Below are positions 32,871 to 41,375 of a DNA stretch of 64,000 nt, in pieces; within the stretch, counting starts at the first letter, position 1, and every line of letters begins with the position of its first letter. Location: assembly GCF_014205075.1 (NCBI RefSeq), contig NZ_JACHMU010000001.1, positions 1,798,001 to 1,862,000 on the forward strand, read 5' to 3'. Below the pieces are notes generated by a model, which worked only from the letters and a program-made list of their open reading frames with translations, made no database searches and was not told where the DNA came from. The DNA comes from Microbacterium ginsengiterrae (GTDB taxonomy: Bacteria > Actinomycetota > Actinomycetes > Actinomycetales > Microbacteriaceae). Position numbers and translations under genes: made by a program.

Positions 32871-33770
32871 ATGGTCTCCGAGCTGTTCGATCCGGCGGAA
32901 TGGGTGCTCGCGCCCGGCGCCGATGCCTACACCGACATCACCGCGCATGTCTCGCACGACGGCGGAGTCGCGCGCATCGCGTTCGACCGACCGGAGGTGC
33001 GCAACGCGTTCCGGCCGCACACGGTCGACGAGCTGTACCGCGCGCTGGACATCGCCCGCCAGGATCCCAGGATCGGTGCCGTCCTCCTCACCGGGAACGG
33101 TCCGAGCGCGAAGGACGGCGGGTGGGCGTTCTGCTCCGGCGGCGACCAGCGGATCCGCGGGCGCGACGGGTACAAGTACTCCGACTCCGCGGACTCCGTC
33201 GGCGACCCCGCGCGGGCTGGGCGACTGCACATCCTCGAGGTGCAGCGACTGATCCGCTTCATGCCGAAGGTCGTCATCGCCGTGATCCCCGGCTGGGCGG
33301 CAGGTGGCGGGCACTCGCTGCACATCGTCTGCGACCTGTCGATCTCCTCCGCCGAGCACGGCAGGTTCAAGCAGACCGACGCCGACGTCGGCAGTTTCGA
33401 CGCCGGCTACGGCTCGGCGTACATGGCGCGCCAGACCGGGCAGAAGATCGCCCGTGAGGTGTTCTTCCTCGCTGAGGAGTACTCGGCGCAGCGTGCGTAT
33501 GAGATGGGGTCTGTCAACCGGGTCGTGCCGCACGCCGAGCTCGAGCGCGAGGCGTTGAAGATGGCGCGCACCGTGCTCACCAAGTCGCCCACGGCGATCC
33601 GCATGCTGAAGTTCGCGTTCAACGCCGTCGACGACGGAATGGTCGGGCAACAGGTGTTCGCCGGTGAGGCCACCCGCCTCGCCTACGGGACCGACGAAGC
33701 GGTCGAGGGGCGCGACTCCTTCCTCGAGAAGCGCGACCCCGACTGGTCCTCCTTCCCCTGGCACTATTGA
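32871..33770 (+). CDS. menB: 1,4-Dihydroxy-2-naphthoyl-CoA synthase
   Basis: A 299-residue crotonase-fold enzyme that closes the naphthoquinone ring from o-succinylbenzoyl-CoA. It has FDRPEVRNAFRPHTVDELY, WAFCSGGDQRIRGRDGYKY (oxyanion hole and the mobile loop), WAAGGGHSLHIVCDL, the MenB-specific TDADVGSFDAGYGS with its catalytic Asp, and the C-terminal RDSFLEKRDPDWSSFPWHY that ends all MenB proteins. The full length is normal. menE follows after a 174-bp gap filled with a duplicated palindromic repeat; menC is 2.5 kb upstream on the other strand. Confidence 0.97.
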   Translation: MVSELFDPAEWVLAPGADAYTDITAHVSHDGGVARIAFDRPEVRNAFRPHTVDELYRALDIARQDPRIGAVLLTGNGPSAKDGGWAFCSGGDQRIRGRDGYKYSDSADSVGDPARAGRLHILEVQRLIRFMPKVVIAVIPGWAAGGGHSLHIVCDLSISSAEHGRFKQTDADVGSFDAGYGSAYMARQTGQKIAREVFFLAEEYSAQRAYEMGSVNRVVPHAELEREALKMARTVLTKSPTAIRMLKFAFNAVDDGMVGQQVFAGEATRLAYGTDEAVEGRDSFLEKRDPDWSSFPWHY

Positions 33771-33781
33771 CGCGGCTCGGA

Positions 33782-33923
33782 TCAATGCGAAGCGTTGATG
33801 CGAGCCGGGTCAACATTGAGCGAGCGCAGCGAGTCGAAATGCGCTGGGGGTAGGAGGCGTCAATGCGAAGCGTTGATGCGAGCCGGGTCAACATTGAGCG
33901 AGCGCAGCGAGTCGAAATGCGCT
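33782..33923. repeat. Two direct copies of a palindromic repeat between menB and menE
   Basis: Positions 33782-33845 and 33860-33923 are identical over 64 bp. Each begins with a near-perfect hairpin (TCAATGCGAAGCGTTGA) and ends with TTGAGCGAGCGCAGCGAGTC followed by GAAATGCGCT. The second half shares a core with the array at 14.9-15.6 kb. A short repeated-peptide frame across it is not a gene. Confidence 0.88.
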
Positions 33924-33944
33924 TGAGTTGAGAGGCATGAGCAC

Positions 33945-35078
33945 ATGACGAGGTTGATGTCGGTCACGGCGGATGACGCCGTTCAGCTGCAGCGTGATCT
34001 CCTCCGTGCCTTCGAGGGGGGTCCGGCGCTCGGCCTCGGCATGCTCGGCGATCAGCCGGAAGAGGTCGCCGACGGCACGGCCGTCGTGATCGGCACATCC
34101 GGGTCGACGGGAGTGCCCAAGCGCGTGGTGCTCAGCGCGGAGGCCCTGCGCGCGGGCGCCGATGCGACCGCGCGGCGGATCGGCACCGGCTCCTGGCTGC
34201 TCGCACTCCCGGCGGGTTACGTCGCCGGCCTCCAGGTCATCGTGCGCTCGATCTTCGCCGAAACGGATCCGGTGGTTCTCGGCGGACGGTTCTCCCCCGA
34301 GTCCTTCGCGCAGGCGACGCACGCCCTGCCCTCGTCCGCGCGCTTCACCGCGCTCGTTCCTGCGCAGATCGCGACCCTGATCGACGCCTCCGACGATCCG
34401 GACGTCCTCGCCGCCCTCCGCGCGTACGACGCGATCCTCGTCGGAGGGCAGGCGCTCCCGCAGCCGCTTCGCGACCGCGCGGCCGATCTCGGAGCCCGGC
34501 TCGTCCGCACCTACGGCTCCACCGAGACGAGCGGAGGCTGCGTGTACGACGGCCGCCCGCTCGAGACGGCGGCCGTCCGCACCGTCGACGGCGAACTGCA
34601 GATCGCCGGGCCCATGCTCGCCGACGGCTACCTCGGCGATCCCGCGCTCACCGATCGCACGTTCATCCGCGACGAGCACGGCATCCGCTGGTATCGCACG
34701 GGGGACCTCGGCATCGTCGAGGACGGCAGGGTCCAGGTGCAGGGCCGCGCGGACAACGTCATCGTCTCCGGCGGTATCAACATCTCCCTCGATCGGGTGG
34801 AACGCATCGTCCGCGGCATCCCCGGACTCACCGGCGCCGTCGTCGTCGCGGTTGAGGACGAGCGATGGGGCGAGTCCTCCGTGATCGTCGCCGCCCGAGG
34901 GCGGGCACTCCGCCGCAGCGAGACGGAACAGCTCGAACAGGCGAGAGCCGCCGTCGCCGCCGAGATCGGCAAGCACGCCAGACCGGCTCGCCTCATCCTC
35001 GTCGACGAGCTCGCGACCCTGCCGTCCGGAAAACCCGATCGGGAGGCGATCCGCCGCATCGCCTCCGTCCTGCGCTGA
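33945..35078 (+). CDS. menE: o-Succinylbenzoate-CoA ligase (MenE-like AMP-binding enzyme)
   Basis: A 377-residue ANL-superfamily ligase, short like actinobacterial MenE. The AMP/phosphate loop is VVIGTSGSTGVPKRVVL, followed by ALPAGYVAGLQVIVRSIF, YGSTETSGGCVYDG, RWYRTGDLGIVEDG and the catalytic lysine in LATLPSGKPDREAI. It activates o-succinylbenzoate with ATP and CoA, the step between MenC and MenB, which fits its position after menB. An in-frame ATG at 33957 is an alternative start; the GAGAGG 11 nt before 33945 slightly favours the longer form. Confidence 0.9.
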   Translation: MTRLMSVTADDAVQLQRDLLRAFEGGPALGLGMLGDQPEEVADGTAVVIGTSGSTGVPKRVVLSAEALRAGADATARRIGTGSWLLALPAGYVAGLQVIVRSIFAETDPVVLGGRFSPESFAQATHALPSSARFTALVPAQIATLIDASDDPDVLAALRAYDAILVGGQALPQPLRDRAADLGARLVRTYGSTETSGGCVYDGRPLETAAVRTVDGELQIAGPMLADGYLGDPALTDRTFIRDEHGIRWYRTGDLGIVEDGRVQVQGRADNVIVSGGINISLDRVERIVRGIPGLTGAVVVAVEDERWGESSVIVAARGRALRRSETEQLEQARAAVAAEIGKHARPARLILVDELATLPSGKPDREAIRRIASVLR

Positions 35079-35106
35079 CCGCCGCGCCACGAACCGAGAG
35101 GCGACC

Positions 35107-35898
35107 ATGACCGTCTACACCCACGGACACCACGAATCGGTCCTCCGGTCGCACAGCAACCGCGGCATCGACAACTCGGCCGCGTATCTCCGACCGTTCC
35201 TCTCGCCCGACACGCGACTCCTCGACGTCGGGGCGGGGCCGGGGACCATCACCGTCGAATTCGCCGAGGTCGTCGCACACGTCACAGCGACCGAGATCGG
35301 CGATGCCGAACTCGCCCTCTCCCGCACTCGAGCGGAGGAAGCGGGCACGAAGAACATCGATTTCTCCATCGAGGACGTGCACGGGCTGAGCTTCCCCGAT
35401 GGCGCCTTCGACGTCGTCCATGCGCACCAGGTGCTGCAGCACGTGGCAGACCCCGTCCAGGCGTTGCGCGAGATGCGCCGGGTCACACGGCCCGGTGGCG
35501 TCGTGGCCGCGCGCGATGCGGACTACGCCGGGTTCATCTGGTTCCCCCTGCTTCCGGAGCTCGACGACTGGGTGCGGCTCTACCGGGATGCGGCCCGTGC
35601 GAACGGTGGAGAGCCCGACGCCGGACGGCGGTTGCTGTCGTGGGCGAAGGCCGCGGGCTTCGAGGATGTCACGGCGACGGCATCCACCTGGTGCTACGCG
35701 ACGCCCGAGGAGCGCGCGTGGTGGGGCGGGGTGTGGGCGGACCGCATCGTGGGATCTGCCCTCGCCCGTCAGCTCGTCGACGCGGGGATGGCAGAGCCGG
35801 CCGACCTGCGCCGCATCAGCGAGGGCTGGCGGCGGTGGGCGGATGCCGAGGACGGCTGGTTCCTGGTGCCGCACGGGGAGATCATCGCGCGCGCCTGA
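35107..35898 (+). CDS. SAM-dependent methyltransferase (class I)
   Basis: A 263-residue methyltransferase. Motif I is LLDVGAGPGTITVEFAE, the acidic residue after strand 2 is ATEIGDAELALS, motif II is SFPDGAFDVVHAHQVLQHV and motif III is RRVTRPGGVVAARDA. The C-terminal half has many Trp residues (WCYATPEERAWWGGVWADR), as in UbiE-like and small-molecule methyltransferases. The start has GAGAGGCGACC upstream and lies 28 bp after menE. Menaquinone synthesis needs a methyltransferase (MenG/UbiE), but the sequence does not prove that role; a general small-molecule methyltransferase is equally likely. Confidence 0.88.
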   Translation: MTVYTHGHHESVLRSHSNRGIDNSAAYLRPFLSPDTRLLDVGAGPGTITVEFAEVVAHVTATEIGDAELALSRTRAEEAGTKNIDFSIEDVHGLSFPDGAFDVVHAHQVLQHVADPVQALREMRRVTRPGGVVAARDADYAGFIWFPLLPELDDWVRLYRDAARANGGEPDAGRRLLSWAKAAGFEDVTATASTWCYATPEERAWWGGVWADRIVGSALARQLVDAGMAEPADLRRISEGWRRWADAEDGWFLVPHGEIIARA

Positions 35899-35955
35899 TC
35901 GAGGCGGCGCGCAAGGATACATCTCCCGACGGATGCCGCGCCATGTGCGCTCGCG

Positions 35956-35961
35956 TAGCGT
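35956..35961 (+). promoter_or_regulatory. -10 element of the histidine kinase gene (leaderless class)
   Basis: TAGCGT with a 6-nt spacer (GAGAGA) to the GTG at 35968. The same TAGCGTGAG occurs before the ABC gene at 37903. Confidence 0.5.
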
Positions 35962-35967
35962 GAGAGA

Positions 35968-37179
35968 GTGATCCGCCCGCTCTCGCGCACCGCGCTCGTC
36001 CTCGACATCGTCGGCGCGTTCGTCCTCTTCGCGCTCACCGTGCCGGTGTCGTTGGCCTTCTACGCCCCGGGGAACCTCAGCCCCATCGTCTCGGACGCCG
36101 TGGGAATCGGCATCCTGTTCCTCGCCGGTACGCTGCAGTGCGGCGCGGTGGCTGTCGGTCGGCTCGCGCCCGGCATCTCCCTCGTGGTGGCCTGGGCAGG
36201 GGCGATCGCGCAGATGGCTGCCGGGCTCGGTCCTCTGCCCATCAACCTCGCGATCCTCGGTGTGCTGTACGCGACGGCAGCGTGGGGATCGACGAAGGTG
36301 TTCTGGGCCGGACTCGGATCGGCCTTCGTCGGCGGCGTCCTCGCGTCGGTGCAGATCTTCTTCGTGAACGGACTGGCGCCGGCGGGAAGCATCGTCAGCT
36401 CCATCGCGACGATCACGCTCGTCGCGGTGATGAGCATCCTGGCACTGGGGGCGCCGTGGCTCGGCGGCTTCGGATGGCGCATGGTGCTGCGGTGGCGTGC
36501 GACACGGGAGGCGCAGACCCTCGCCGAGGCGGCCACGGCGGAGGAGCAGGAGCGCGTGCGCATCGCCCGCGACATGCACGACATCGTCGCGCATTCGCTC
36601 GCCGTGATCATCGCGCAGTCCGACGGCGCGCGGTATGCGGCGGCATCCGACCCGGCGATCGCGACGGAAGCCCTCGGGACGGTGTCGCAGACGGCGCGTG
36701 CCGCGCTGTCGGACGTGCGGATGCTGCTCACGCAACTGCGTCACCGGCAGGGCGACGGGCCGCAGCCGACCATCGCCGACCTCGATCAGCTGTTCCAGCA
36801 GGTGCAGCAGGCCGGCCTCGAACCCCGCGTCACGGTCGATCCCACACCCCCGGGGGAGCCGCCGGCGGCGGTGCAGCTGGCGGTCTACCGCATCATGCAG
36901 GAGGCCCTCACGAACGCCATCCGCCACGGCGCGGGCGGGGTCGTCGACGTGCGGCTGTCCTGGTTGGCCGATCGCGTCGAGATCGAGGTGCGCAACGCGG
37001 TCACCGACGCTGACGCGCGCCCGTCCGGCGGGGGAGGGCACGGCATCGTCGGCATGCGTGAGCGGGCCCAGCTCATCGGGGGGACGCTGTGCGCCGAGCG
37101 CGAGGGCGTGGACTTCGTCGTGCGTGGCAGACTGCCCATCGGGAGCCCGGCAGAGGGCGCAACAGGAGGAGAAGAATGA
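35968..37179 (+). CDS. NarL-type sensor histidine kinase
   Basis: A 403-residue kinase with five or six N-terminal helices (about residues 8-165) and no large external domain, so it may sense a membrane signal. HisKA_3 has the phosphorylated His204 in RIARDMHDIVAHSLAVI. The ATPase domain has QLAVYRIMQEALTNAIRHG (N box) and GGGGHGIVGMRERAQLIGG (G box). It pairs with the response regulator, whose ATG overlaps its stop (ATGA). The GTG start has no ribosome-binding site but a -10 element 6 nt upstream. Confidence 0.94.
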   Translation: MIRPLSRTALVLDIVGAFVLFALTVPVSLAFYAPGNLSPIVSDAVGIGILFLAGTLQCGAVAVGRLAPGISLVVAWAGAIAQMAAGLGPLPINLAILGVLYATAAWGSTKVFWAGLGSAFVGGVLASVQIFFVNGLAPAGSIVSSIATITLVAVMSILALGAPWLGGFGWRMVLRWRATREAQTLAEAATAEEQERVRIARDMHDIVAHSLAVIIAQSDGARYAAASDPAIATEALGTVSQTARAALSDVRMLLTQLRHRQGDGPQPTIADLDQLFQQVQQAGLEPRVTVDPTPPGEPPAAVQLAVYRIMQEALTNAIRHGAGGVVDVRLSWLADRVEIEVRNAVTDADARPSGGGGHGIVGMRERAQLIGGTLCAEREGVDFVVRGRLPIGSPAEGATGGEE

Positions 37180-37811
37180 TCCGGGTGCTGCTGGTCGACG
37201 ACCAGGCGCTGTTCCGAGCCGGCATCCGCATGCTGGTCTCGTCGCAGCCCGACATGGAGATCGTCGGCGAGGCGGGCAACGGGCAGGAGGCGCTCGCCGC
37301 GGTCGCCGCGCATCGCCCGGACGTCGTCCTCATGGACATCAGGATGCCGGTCATGGACGGCCTCACCGCGACGGCGGAGCTGCTCGCGCGCCCCGACGCC
37401 CCGAAGGTCGTGATGCTCACCACCTTCGACCTCGACGAAGCGGCCGCGCGTGCCATCCGCCAGGGGGCGAGCGGCTTCCTGCTGAAGGACGCCGAGCCCG
37501 AGTTCCTGCTCGCCGCGATCCGCACCGTGCACTCCGGATCCAGCGTGATCGCGGCATCAGCCACCCGCGAACTGTTCGCGCACTTCACACCTCAGACGCG
37601 CCCCGTGCCGCCGCAGTACTCCGCCCTCACCGACCGCGAGCAGGAGATCTTCGCGCTCGCCGCTCGTGGTCTGTCCAACGCGGAGATCGCCGGGCGTGAA
37701 TATCTCAGCGAAGCGACCGTGAAGACGCACATCAGCCGCATCCTCACCAAGCTCGCCCTCCGCGACCGCGTGCAGCTGGTCGTGTTCGCGTTCGAGCACG
37801 GCCTGGCGTAG
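37176..37811 (+). CDS. NarL/LuxR-type response regulator
   Basis: A 211-residue regulator. The receiver domain has the acidic pair D8-D9 (LLVDDQALFRAG), phospho-acceptor D54 (VVLMDIRMPVMDG), a Thr in VVMLTTFDLDE and Lys in GASGFLLKDAEPEF. The LuxR-type HTH (about 145-205) reads LTDREQEIFALAARGLSNAE, then YLSEATVKTHISRILTKL. The ATG is preceded by AGGAGGA inside the kinase gene. It probably activates the nearby ABC transporter genes 90 bp downstream, the usual arrangement for this kinase type. Confidence 0.95.
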   Translation: MIRVLLVDDQALFRAGIRMLVSSQPDMEIVGEAGNGQEALAAVAAHRPDVVLMDIRMPVMDGLTATAELLARPDAPKVVMLTTFDLDEAAARAIRQGASGFLLKDAEPEFLLAAIRTVHSGSSVIAASATRELFAHFTPQTRPVPPQYSALTDREQEIFALAARGLSNAEIAGREYLSEATVKTHISRILTKLALRDRVQLVVFAFEHGLA

Positions 37812-37890
37812 TCCCGCCCCGGGCGGGGATCATCCTTCCGATGTACGGGGATCGTGCTCCAGGGCGATGTGGGGCGGCATCCCCGATTCA

Positions 37891-37896
37891 TAGCGT
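37891..37896 (+). promoter_or_regulatory. -10 element of the MacB-like ABC operon (leaderless class)
   Basis: TAGCGT with a 6-nt spacer (GAGGGT) to the ATG at 37903, nearly identical to the kinase element at 35956. Confidence 0.5.
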
Positions 37897-37902
37897 GAGG
37901 GT

Positions 37903-38664
37903 ATGGAGATCACGACCAGCGACCTGGGGCTCGCCGCCCGCGTCCAGCACCTGACCAAGACCTACGGATCCGGTGAAGGATCCGTGAACGCGCTCGACGG
38001 CATCAGCGTCGGCATCCGCCGCGGACAGTTCACCGCGATCATGGGGCCCTCCGGCTCCGGCAAGTCCACACTCATGCACATCATGGCCGGGCTCGACAGT
38101 CCGACCGAGGGGCGGGCGTGGATCGGCGACACCGAGATCACCGGGCTCGGCGATCTCGACCTCACGTTGCTGCGCCGCCGCCGCGTCGGCTTCGTCTTCC
38201 AGGCCTTCAATCTCGTACCGACCCTCGATGCGATCGGCAACATCCTGTTGCCGTTCGAGCTCGACGGCCGGCGCCCCAGCGCGATCGAGAAGGCCCGCAT
38301 CGACGGTCTCGTCGATCGCCTCGGGCTCGCGACCCGCCTGCACCACCGTCCGCACGAGCTCTCCGGAGGCCAGCAGCAGCGCGTGGCCATCGCGAGGGCC
38401 CTGGCCACCGCCCCCGACCTCGTCTTCGCGGATGAGCCCACGGGGAACCTCGACTCCCGCAGCGGCCGAGAGGTTCTGCAGCTTCTCGCGACCGCGAGCC
38501 GCGAGCACGGGCAGTCGATCGCGATGGTCACCCACGACGCGGTTGCCGCCAGCCACGCCGACCGGGTGCTCTATCTCGGCGACGGGCGCATCGTCGCCGA
38601 CCACCCCAAGCAGAGCGCCGAACAGATCGCGGCCTACATGCTCGCCGCAGAGGTGACGGCATGA
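37903..38664 (+). CDS. MacB/LolD-type ABC transporter ATP-binding protein
   Basis: A 253-residue ATPase. Walker A is [20 protein letters not shown]-loop VGFVFQAFNLVPTLDAI, signature [15 protein letters not shown], Walker B ADEPTGNLDSRSG and H-loop MVTHDAVAASHADRVLYL. This is the MacB/LolD/BceA class, which works with FtsX-like permeases to move lipoproteins, peptides or antibiotics without import. Its stop overlaps the permease ATG (ATGA). A two-component system immediately upstream hints at a stress- or antibiotic-inducible exporter. Confidence 0.95.
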   Translation: MEITTSDLGLAARVQHLTKTYGSGEGSVNALDGISVGIRRGQFTAIMGPSGSGKSTLMHIMAGLDSPTEGRAWIGDTEITGLGDLDLTLLRRRRVGFVFQAFNLVPTLDAIGNILLPFELDGRRPSAIEKARIDGLVDRLGLATRLHHRPHELSGGQQQRVAIARALATAPDLVFADEPTGNLDSRSGREVLQLLATASREHGQSIAMVTHDAVAASHADRVLYLGDGRIVADHPKQSAEQIAAYMLAAEVTA

Positions 38665-40121
38665 GTGCGGTCACCACCGTCGTCCCCGACACCACGGCCA
38701 CCGGTCCCCGGTTCGGCTGGTTGCGCGACCGCGGCATGGGGGCGAGCATCCTCGTCGCCGTGCTCTCGTCGGCGTTCGGCGTCGTCCTCGTCGAGGCGAC
38801 CGCCTACATCGGTCGGATGCTGCAGTCCGACCCGTACATCGGCGACAGCGAGACGCTCGCGGTCGTCGTCGCGATCCTCTCGGTGCTCCTCATCGGCGTC
38901 GCCCTCTACGTCGCCGCCATCGTCACCGCGAACACGTTCGCGACCATCGTCGCCGGGCGCAAGCGCCGCATCGCGCTCATGCGGCTGATCGGTGCGACCG
39001 CGCGCTCGCAGCGCTCTGAAGTCGCAGGCCACGGGTTCGTCGTCGGCGCGATCGGAGCGGTGATCGGTCTCGTCGGCGGGCTGCTCGTCTCCGCCGCGGG
39101 GATCGCCGTCGCCGAGCGCCTGATCGGCGTCGTGCCGGACGTCACCCTCGTGCAACCGGGGATCCTCGCGCCGGTCGTGGGCGTGGCGCTCACCACGTGG
39201 GCGGCTGCGTGGAGCGGCTCCCGCAGGGTGCTGACCGTGACGCCGCTGCAGGCCATCGGCGGCTCCGTCGAGCGGTCTCATGAGGATGCCGCCGCGCGGC
39301 CCGCCCGTCACGTCGGTGCGCTGCTGCTGATCATCCTCGGCACGGCGCTGCTGGGATTCGGCGTGCTCGTCGGACTCGTCACTCCGCTCGGCGTCATCAT
39401 CGCGTTCGTCGGCGGGCTGCTGTCCTTCACCGGCATCTCGCTCGCCGCCGTGCGTGTGATGCCGCCACTGCTGCGGCTGGTCGGAGGCCTGTTCGGCCGC
39501 TCCGCGACCGCCCGACTCGCGGCGGAGAACGCGCTGCGATACCCGGAGCGCTCCAGCCGCATGGCGATCGGCGTCGTGATGGGCGTCACACTCGTGACGA
39601 TGTTCGCCGTCGCGCTGGAGTCCGTCAAGGTGCTGCTGACGAAGGCCGCCGGTGGCGAGGTCGATCAGGACTTCGCGCTCGTCATGGACAGCTTCGCCGC
39701 CGTCATGATGGTGCTCGTCGGCATCTCGGCCGTCATCGCCGCGGTCGGCCTCGTGAACCTGCTGACGATCGGGGTCGTGCAGCGCCGGCGCGAGCTCGGA
39801 CTGCTGCGCGCCGTCGGCTTGTCGAACCGGCAGGTGCGCCGGATGATCCTGCTCGAGGCGCTGCACATCACGGTGACGGCGACCGCCACGGGTCTCGTGC
39901 TCGGGGTCCTCTACGGCTGGATCGCCGCGCAGTCCCTGCTGGGCTCGGTGCGCATGCCGCCGTACTTCGAGGAGACCGCCGGCCTCGTCGCCCCCGCCGT
40001 CCCGCTGGTGCCGATCATCGTCATCGTCGCCGCGACCGCCGTCCTCACCGTCGTCGCCGCTGCGGCACCGACGCGGCTGGCGACGAGAGTCGCTCCGGTC
40101 GAGGCGCTCGCGGTCGACTGA
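38661..40121 (+). CDS. FtsX-like ABC transporter permease
   Basis: A 486-residue permease made of two FtsX-type halves. Each has helices around ATIVAGRKRRIALMRLIGAT (first) and LLTIGVVQRRRELGLLRAVG (second), the coupling motif that meets the ATPase. About eight to ten transmembrane helices are seen. There is no large MacB periplasmic domain. It is coupled to the ATPase by a 4-bp overlap and forms a self-contained mechanotransmission-type transporter with it. The substrate is unknown. Confidence 0.93.
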   Translation: MSAVTTVVPDTTATGPRFGWLRDRGMGASILVAVLSSAFGVVLVEATAYIGRMLQSDPYIGDSETLAVVVAILSVLLIGVALYVAAIVTANTFATIVAGRKRRIALMRLIGATARSQRSEVAGHGFVVGAIGAVIGLVGGLLVSAAGIAVAERLIGVVPDVTLVQPGILAPVVGVALTTWAAAWSGSRRVLTVTPLQAIGGSVERSHEDAAARPARHVGALLLIILGTALLGFGVLVGLVTPLGVIIAFVGGLLSFTGISLAAVRVMPPLLRLVGGLFGRSATARLAAENALRYPERSSRMAIGVVMGVTLVTMFAVALESVKVLLTKAAGGEVDQDFALVMDSFAAVMMVLVGISAVIAAVGLVNLLTIGVVQRRRELGLLRAVGLSNRQVRRMILLEALHITVTATATGLVLGVLYGWIAAQSLLGSVRMPPYFEETAGLVAPAVPLVPIIVIVAATAVLTVVAAAAPTRLATRVAPVEALAVD

Positions 40122-40191
40122 CCGTCGACGCCGCGGCGGTGAACGGCTGTCGCGCGGGGAAACGTTCGATCGTGACCCCGCGCGTCGGCCG

Positions 40192-40197
40192 TAGGCT
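40192..40197 (+). promoter_or_regulatory. -10 element of the ComB-like gene (leaderless class)
   Basis: TAGGCT with a 6-nt spacer (GAAAGC) to the ATG at 40204. Confidence 0.5.
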
Positions 40198-40203
40198 GAA
40201 AGC

Positions 40204-40866
40204 ATGCCGCAGCCGTTCGATCAGTCCACGTACCAGGTCCGTCTCGAGTGGGGCACGGCGGGACTCGCCCGTCTCGCACCGGCGGACATCGTCGTGGTCG
40301 TCGATGTGCTCCGGTTCTCCTCCACCGTCACGGATGCCGCGGCCACCGGCCGCGCGGTGGCCCTGGCGGACGCCCGCACCTGGTCGCGCAACGGGGCGGC
40401 CGTCGCCGCAGCCGCCGCGTCCGGGGATGCGACCGTGCTCGTCGGGTCGCTGCGCAACGCGGCCGCCGTCGCACGGGCCGTCCTGGAGATCCAGAACCGA
40501 CGGCAGGCACGCACCTCGGTCGCGGTGATCGCGGCGGGGGAGCTCACCGACGACGGCGACCTCCGGTTCGCCGTGGAGGACCTCCTCGGCGCCGGCACGA
40601 TCATCGCCGCGCTCAGCGACCTCGGTGCCGATCACACCTCGCCGGAGGCCGCCGCCGCCTGCGAATCGGCGCGCGGCCTGCGGCGGGCGATGCGGCATCT
40701 GCTCACGGCATCCGGATCGGGCAAGGAGATCGCCGCCGGAGTCGACGCGACCGCGCAGATCGAGGCCACGGGGCTCGTGCCGACCGCCCCGGCCGCCGCG
40801 GCAGAGGTGGATGCCACCGATGCGGTGCCGATCCTCGAGGGTGCCGCGTTCGTCCCGTTCGTCTGA
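40204..40866 (+). CDS. 2-Phosphosulfolactate phosphatase family protein (ComB-like)
   Basis: A 220-residue protein of the ComB family. Recognisable blocks are DIVVVVDVLRFSSTVTDAAA (the metal-binding Asp and helix), RNAAAVARAV, RTSVAVIAAGEL and RFAVEDLLGAGTIIAAL. In methanogens ComB removes phosphate from 2-phosphosulfolactate on the way to coenzyme M, but many bacteria without coenzyme M have homologues of unknown role. There are no sulfolactate genes around it. The start is of the leaderless class. It converges on the SprT-like gene. Confidence 0.82.
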   Translation: MPQPFDQSTYQVRLEWGTAGLARLAPADIVVVVDVLRFSSTVTDAAATGRAVALADARTWSRNGAAVAAAAASGDATVLVGSLRNAAAVARAVLEIQNRRQARTSVAVIAAGELTDDGDLRFAVEDLLGAGTIIAALSDLGADHTSPEAAAACESARGLRRAMRHLLTASGSGKEIAAGVDATAQIEATGLVPTAPAAAAEVDATDAVPILEGAAFVPFV

Positions 40867-40880
40867 CGCGCAGCGGATGC

Positions 40881-41369
40881 CTAGCGGGGTGTCTGAGCGG
40901 CGAGTCGAGTGCTCGCGCTGATCTCGCGCCGCACCCACCGGAACTCGTACCGCGGATCGTACGTCTTCGAGCACTTCGCGCACGAGGTCGCGCGGGAGGG
41001 CCGACGATGCCGATAGGTCACGTGGCCGACCGGACACGTCCCGACCCACGGCGCGAGCTCCTCTGCGGTCTCGCCGTGATGGGTCGTGCCGCCGACGTAC
41101 CCGATCTCGCGGGCGATCCGGCGCCAGGCCGGTCCGTGCGCTGCGCGATGGCCCGCCATCGCGTGCGCGACCTCGTGGAGCAGCACCTGATGGATCTCGT
41201 CATCCTCGAAGCGCGCGGCCAGATAGCGCGACACCGTGATCCGCTGCGTGCGGAAGTCGCATTGTCCTGCGCGGCGCTTGGCGTTGTCGAAGCCGAACGA
41301 CCACGTCTCGTCGAGGTGCAGGCGGATCAGCGCCTCTGCCCAGACGCGTACACGATCGAGTTCCGCCAT
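40881..41369 (-). CDS. SprT-like zinc metalloprotein
   Basis: A 162-residue protein of the SprT/Spartan-like family. The zinc-protease motif is LLHEVAHAMAGH (HExxH plus a third His), preceded by WSFGFDNAKRRAGQCDF. A C-terminal cysteine pair (SCAKCSKTY) is part of a zinc ribbon. Eukaryotic Spartan cleaves DNA-protein crosslinks; bacterial SprT-like proteins have no settled role. The ATG at 41369 is chosen over the in-frame GTG at 41387 because TACGCT lies exactly 6 nt before it. Confidence 0.85.
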   Translation of the reverse strand: MAELDRVRVWAEALIRLHLDETWSFGFDNAKRRAGQCDFRTQRITVSRYLAARFEDDEIHQVLLHEVAHAMAGHRAAHGPAWRRIAREIGYVGGTTHHGETAEELAPWVGTCPVGHVTYRHRRPSRATSCAKCSKTYDPRYEFRWVRREISASTRLAAQTPR

Positions 41370-41375
41370 TCGTTC

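Noticed and set aside
33619..33894. A 91-codon frame with a repeated peptide (MLTRLASTLRID)
   Set aside because: It is produced by the duplicated 64-bp intergenic repeat and overlaps the 3' end of menB.
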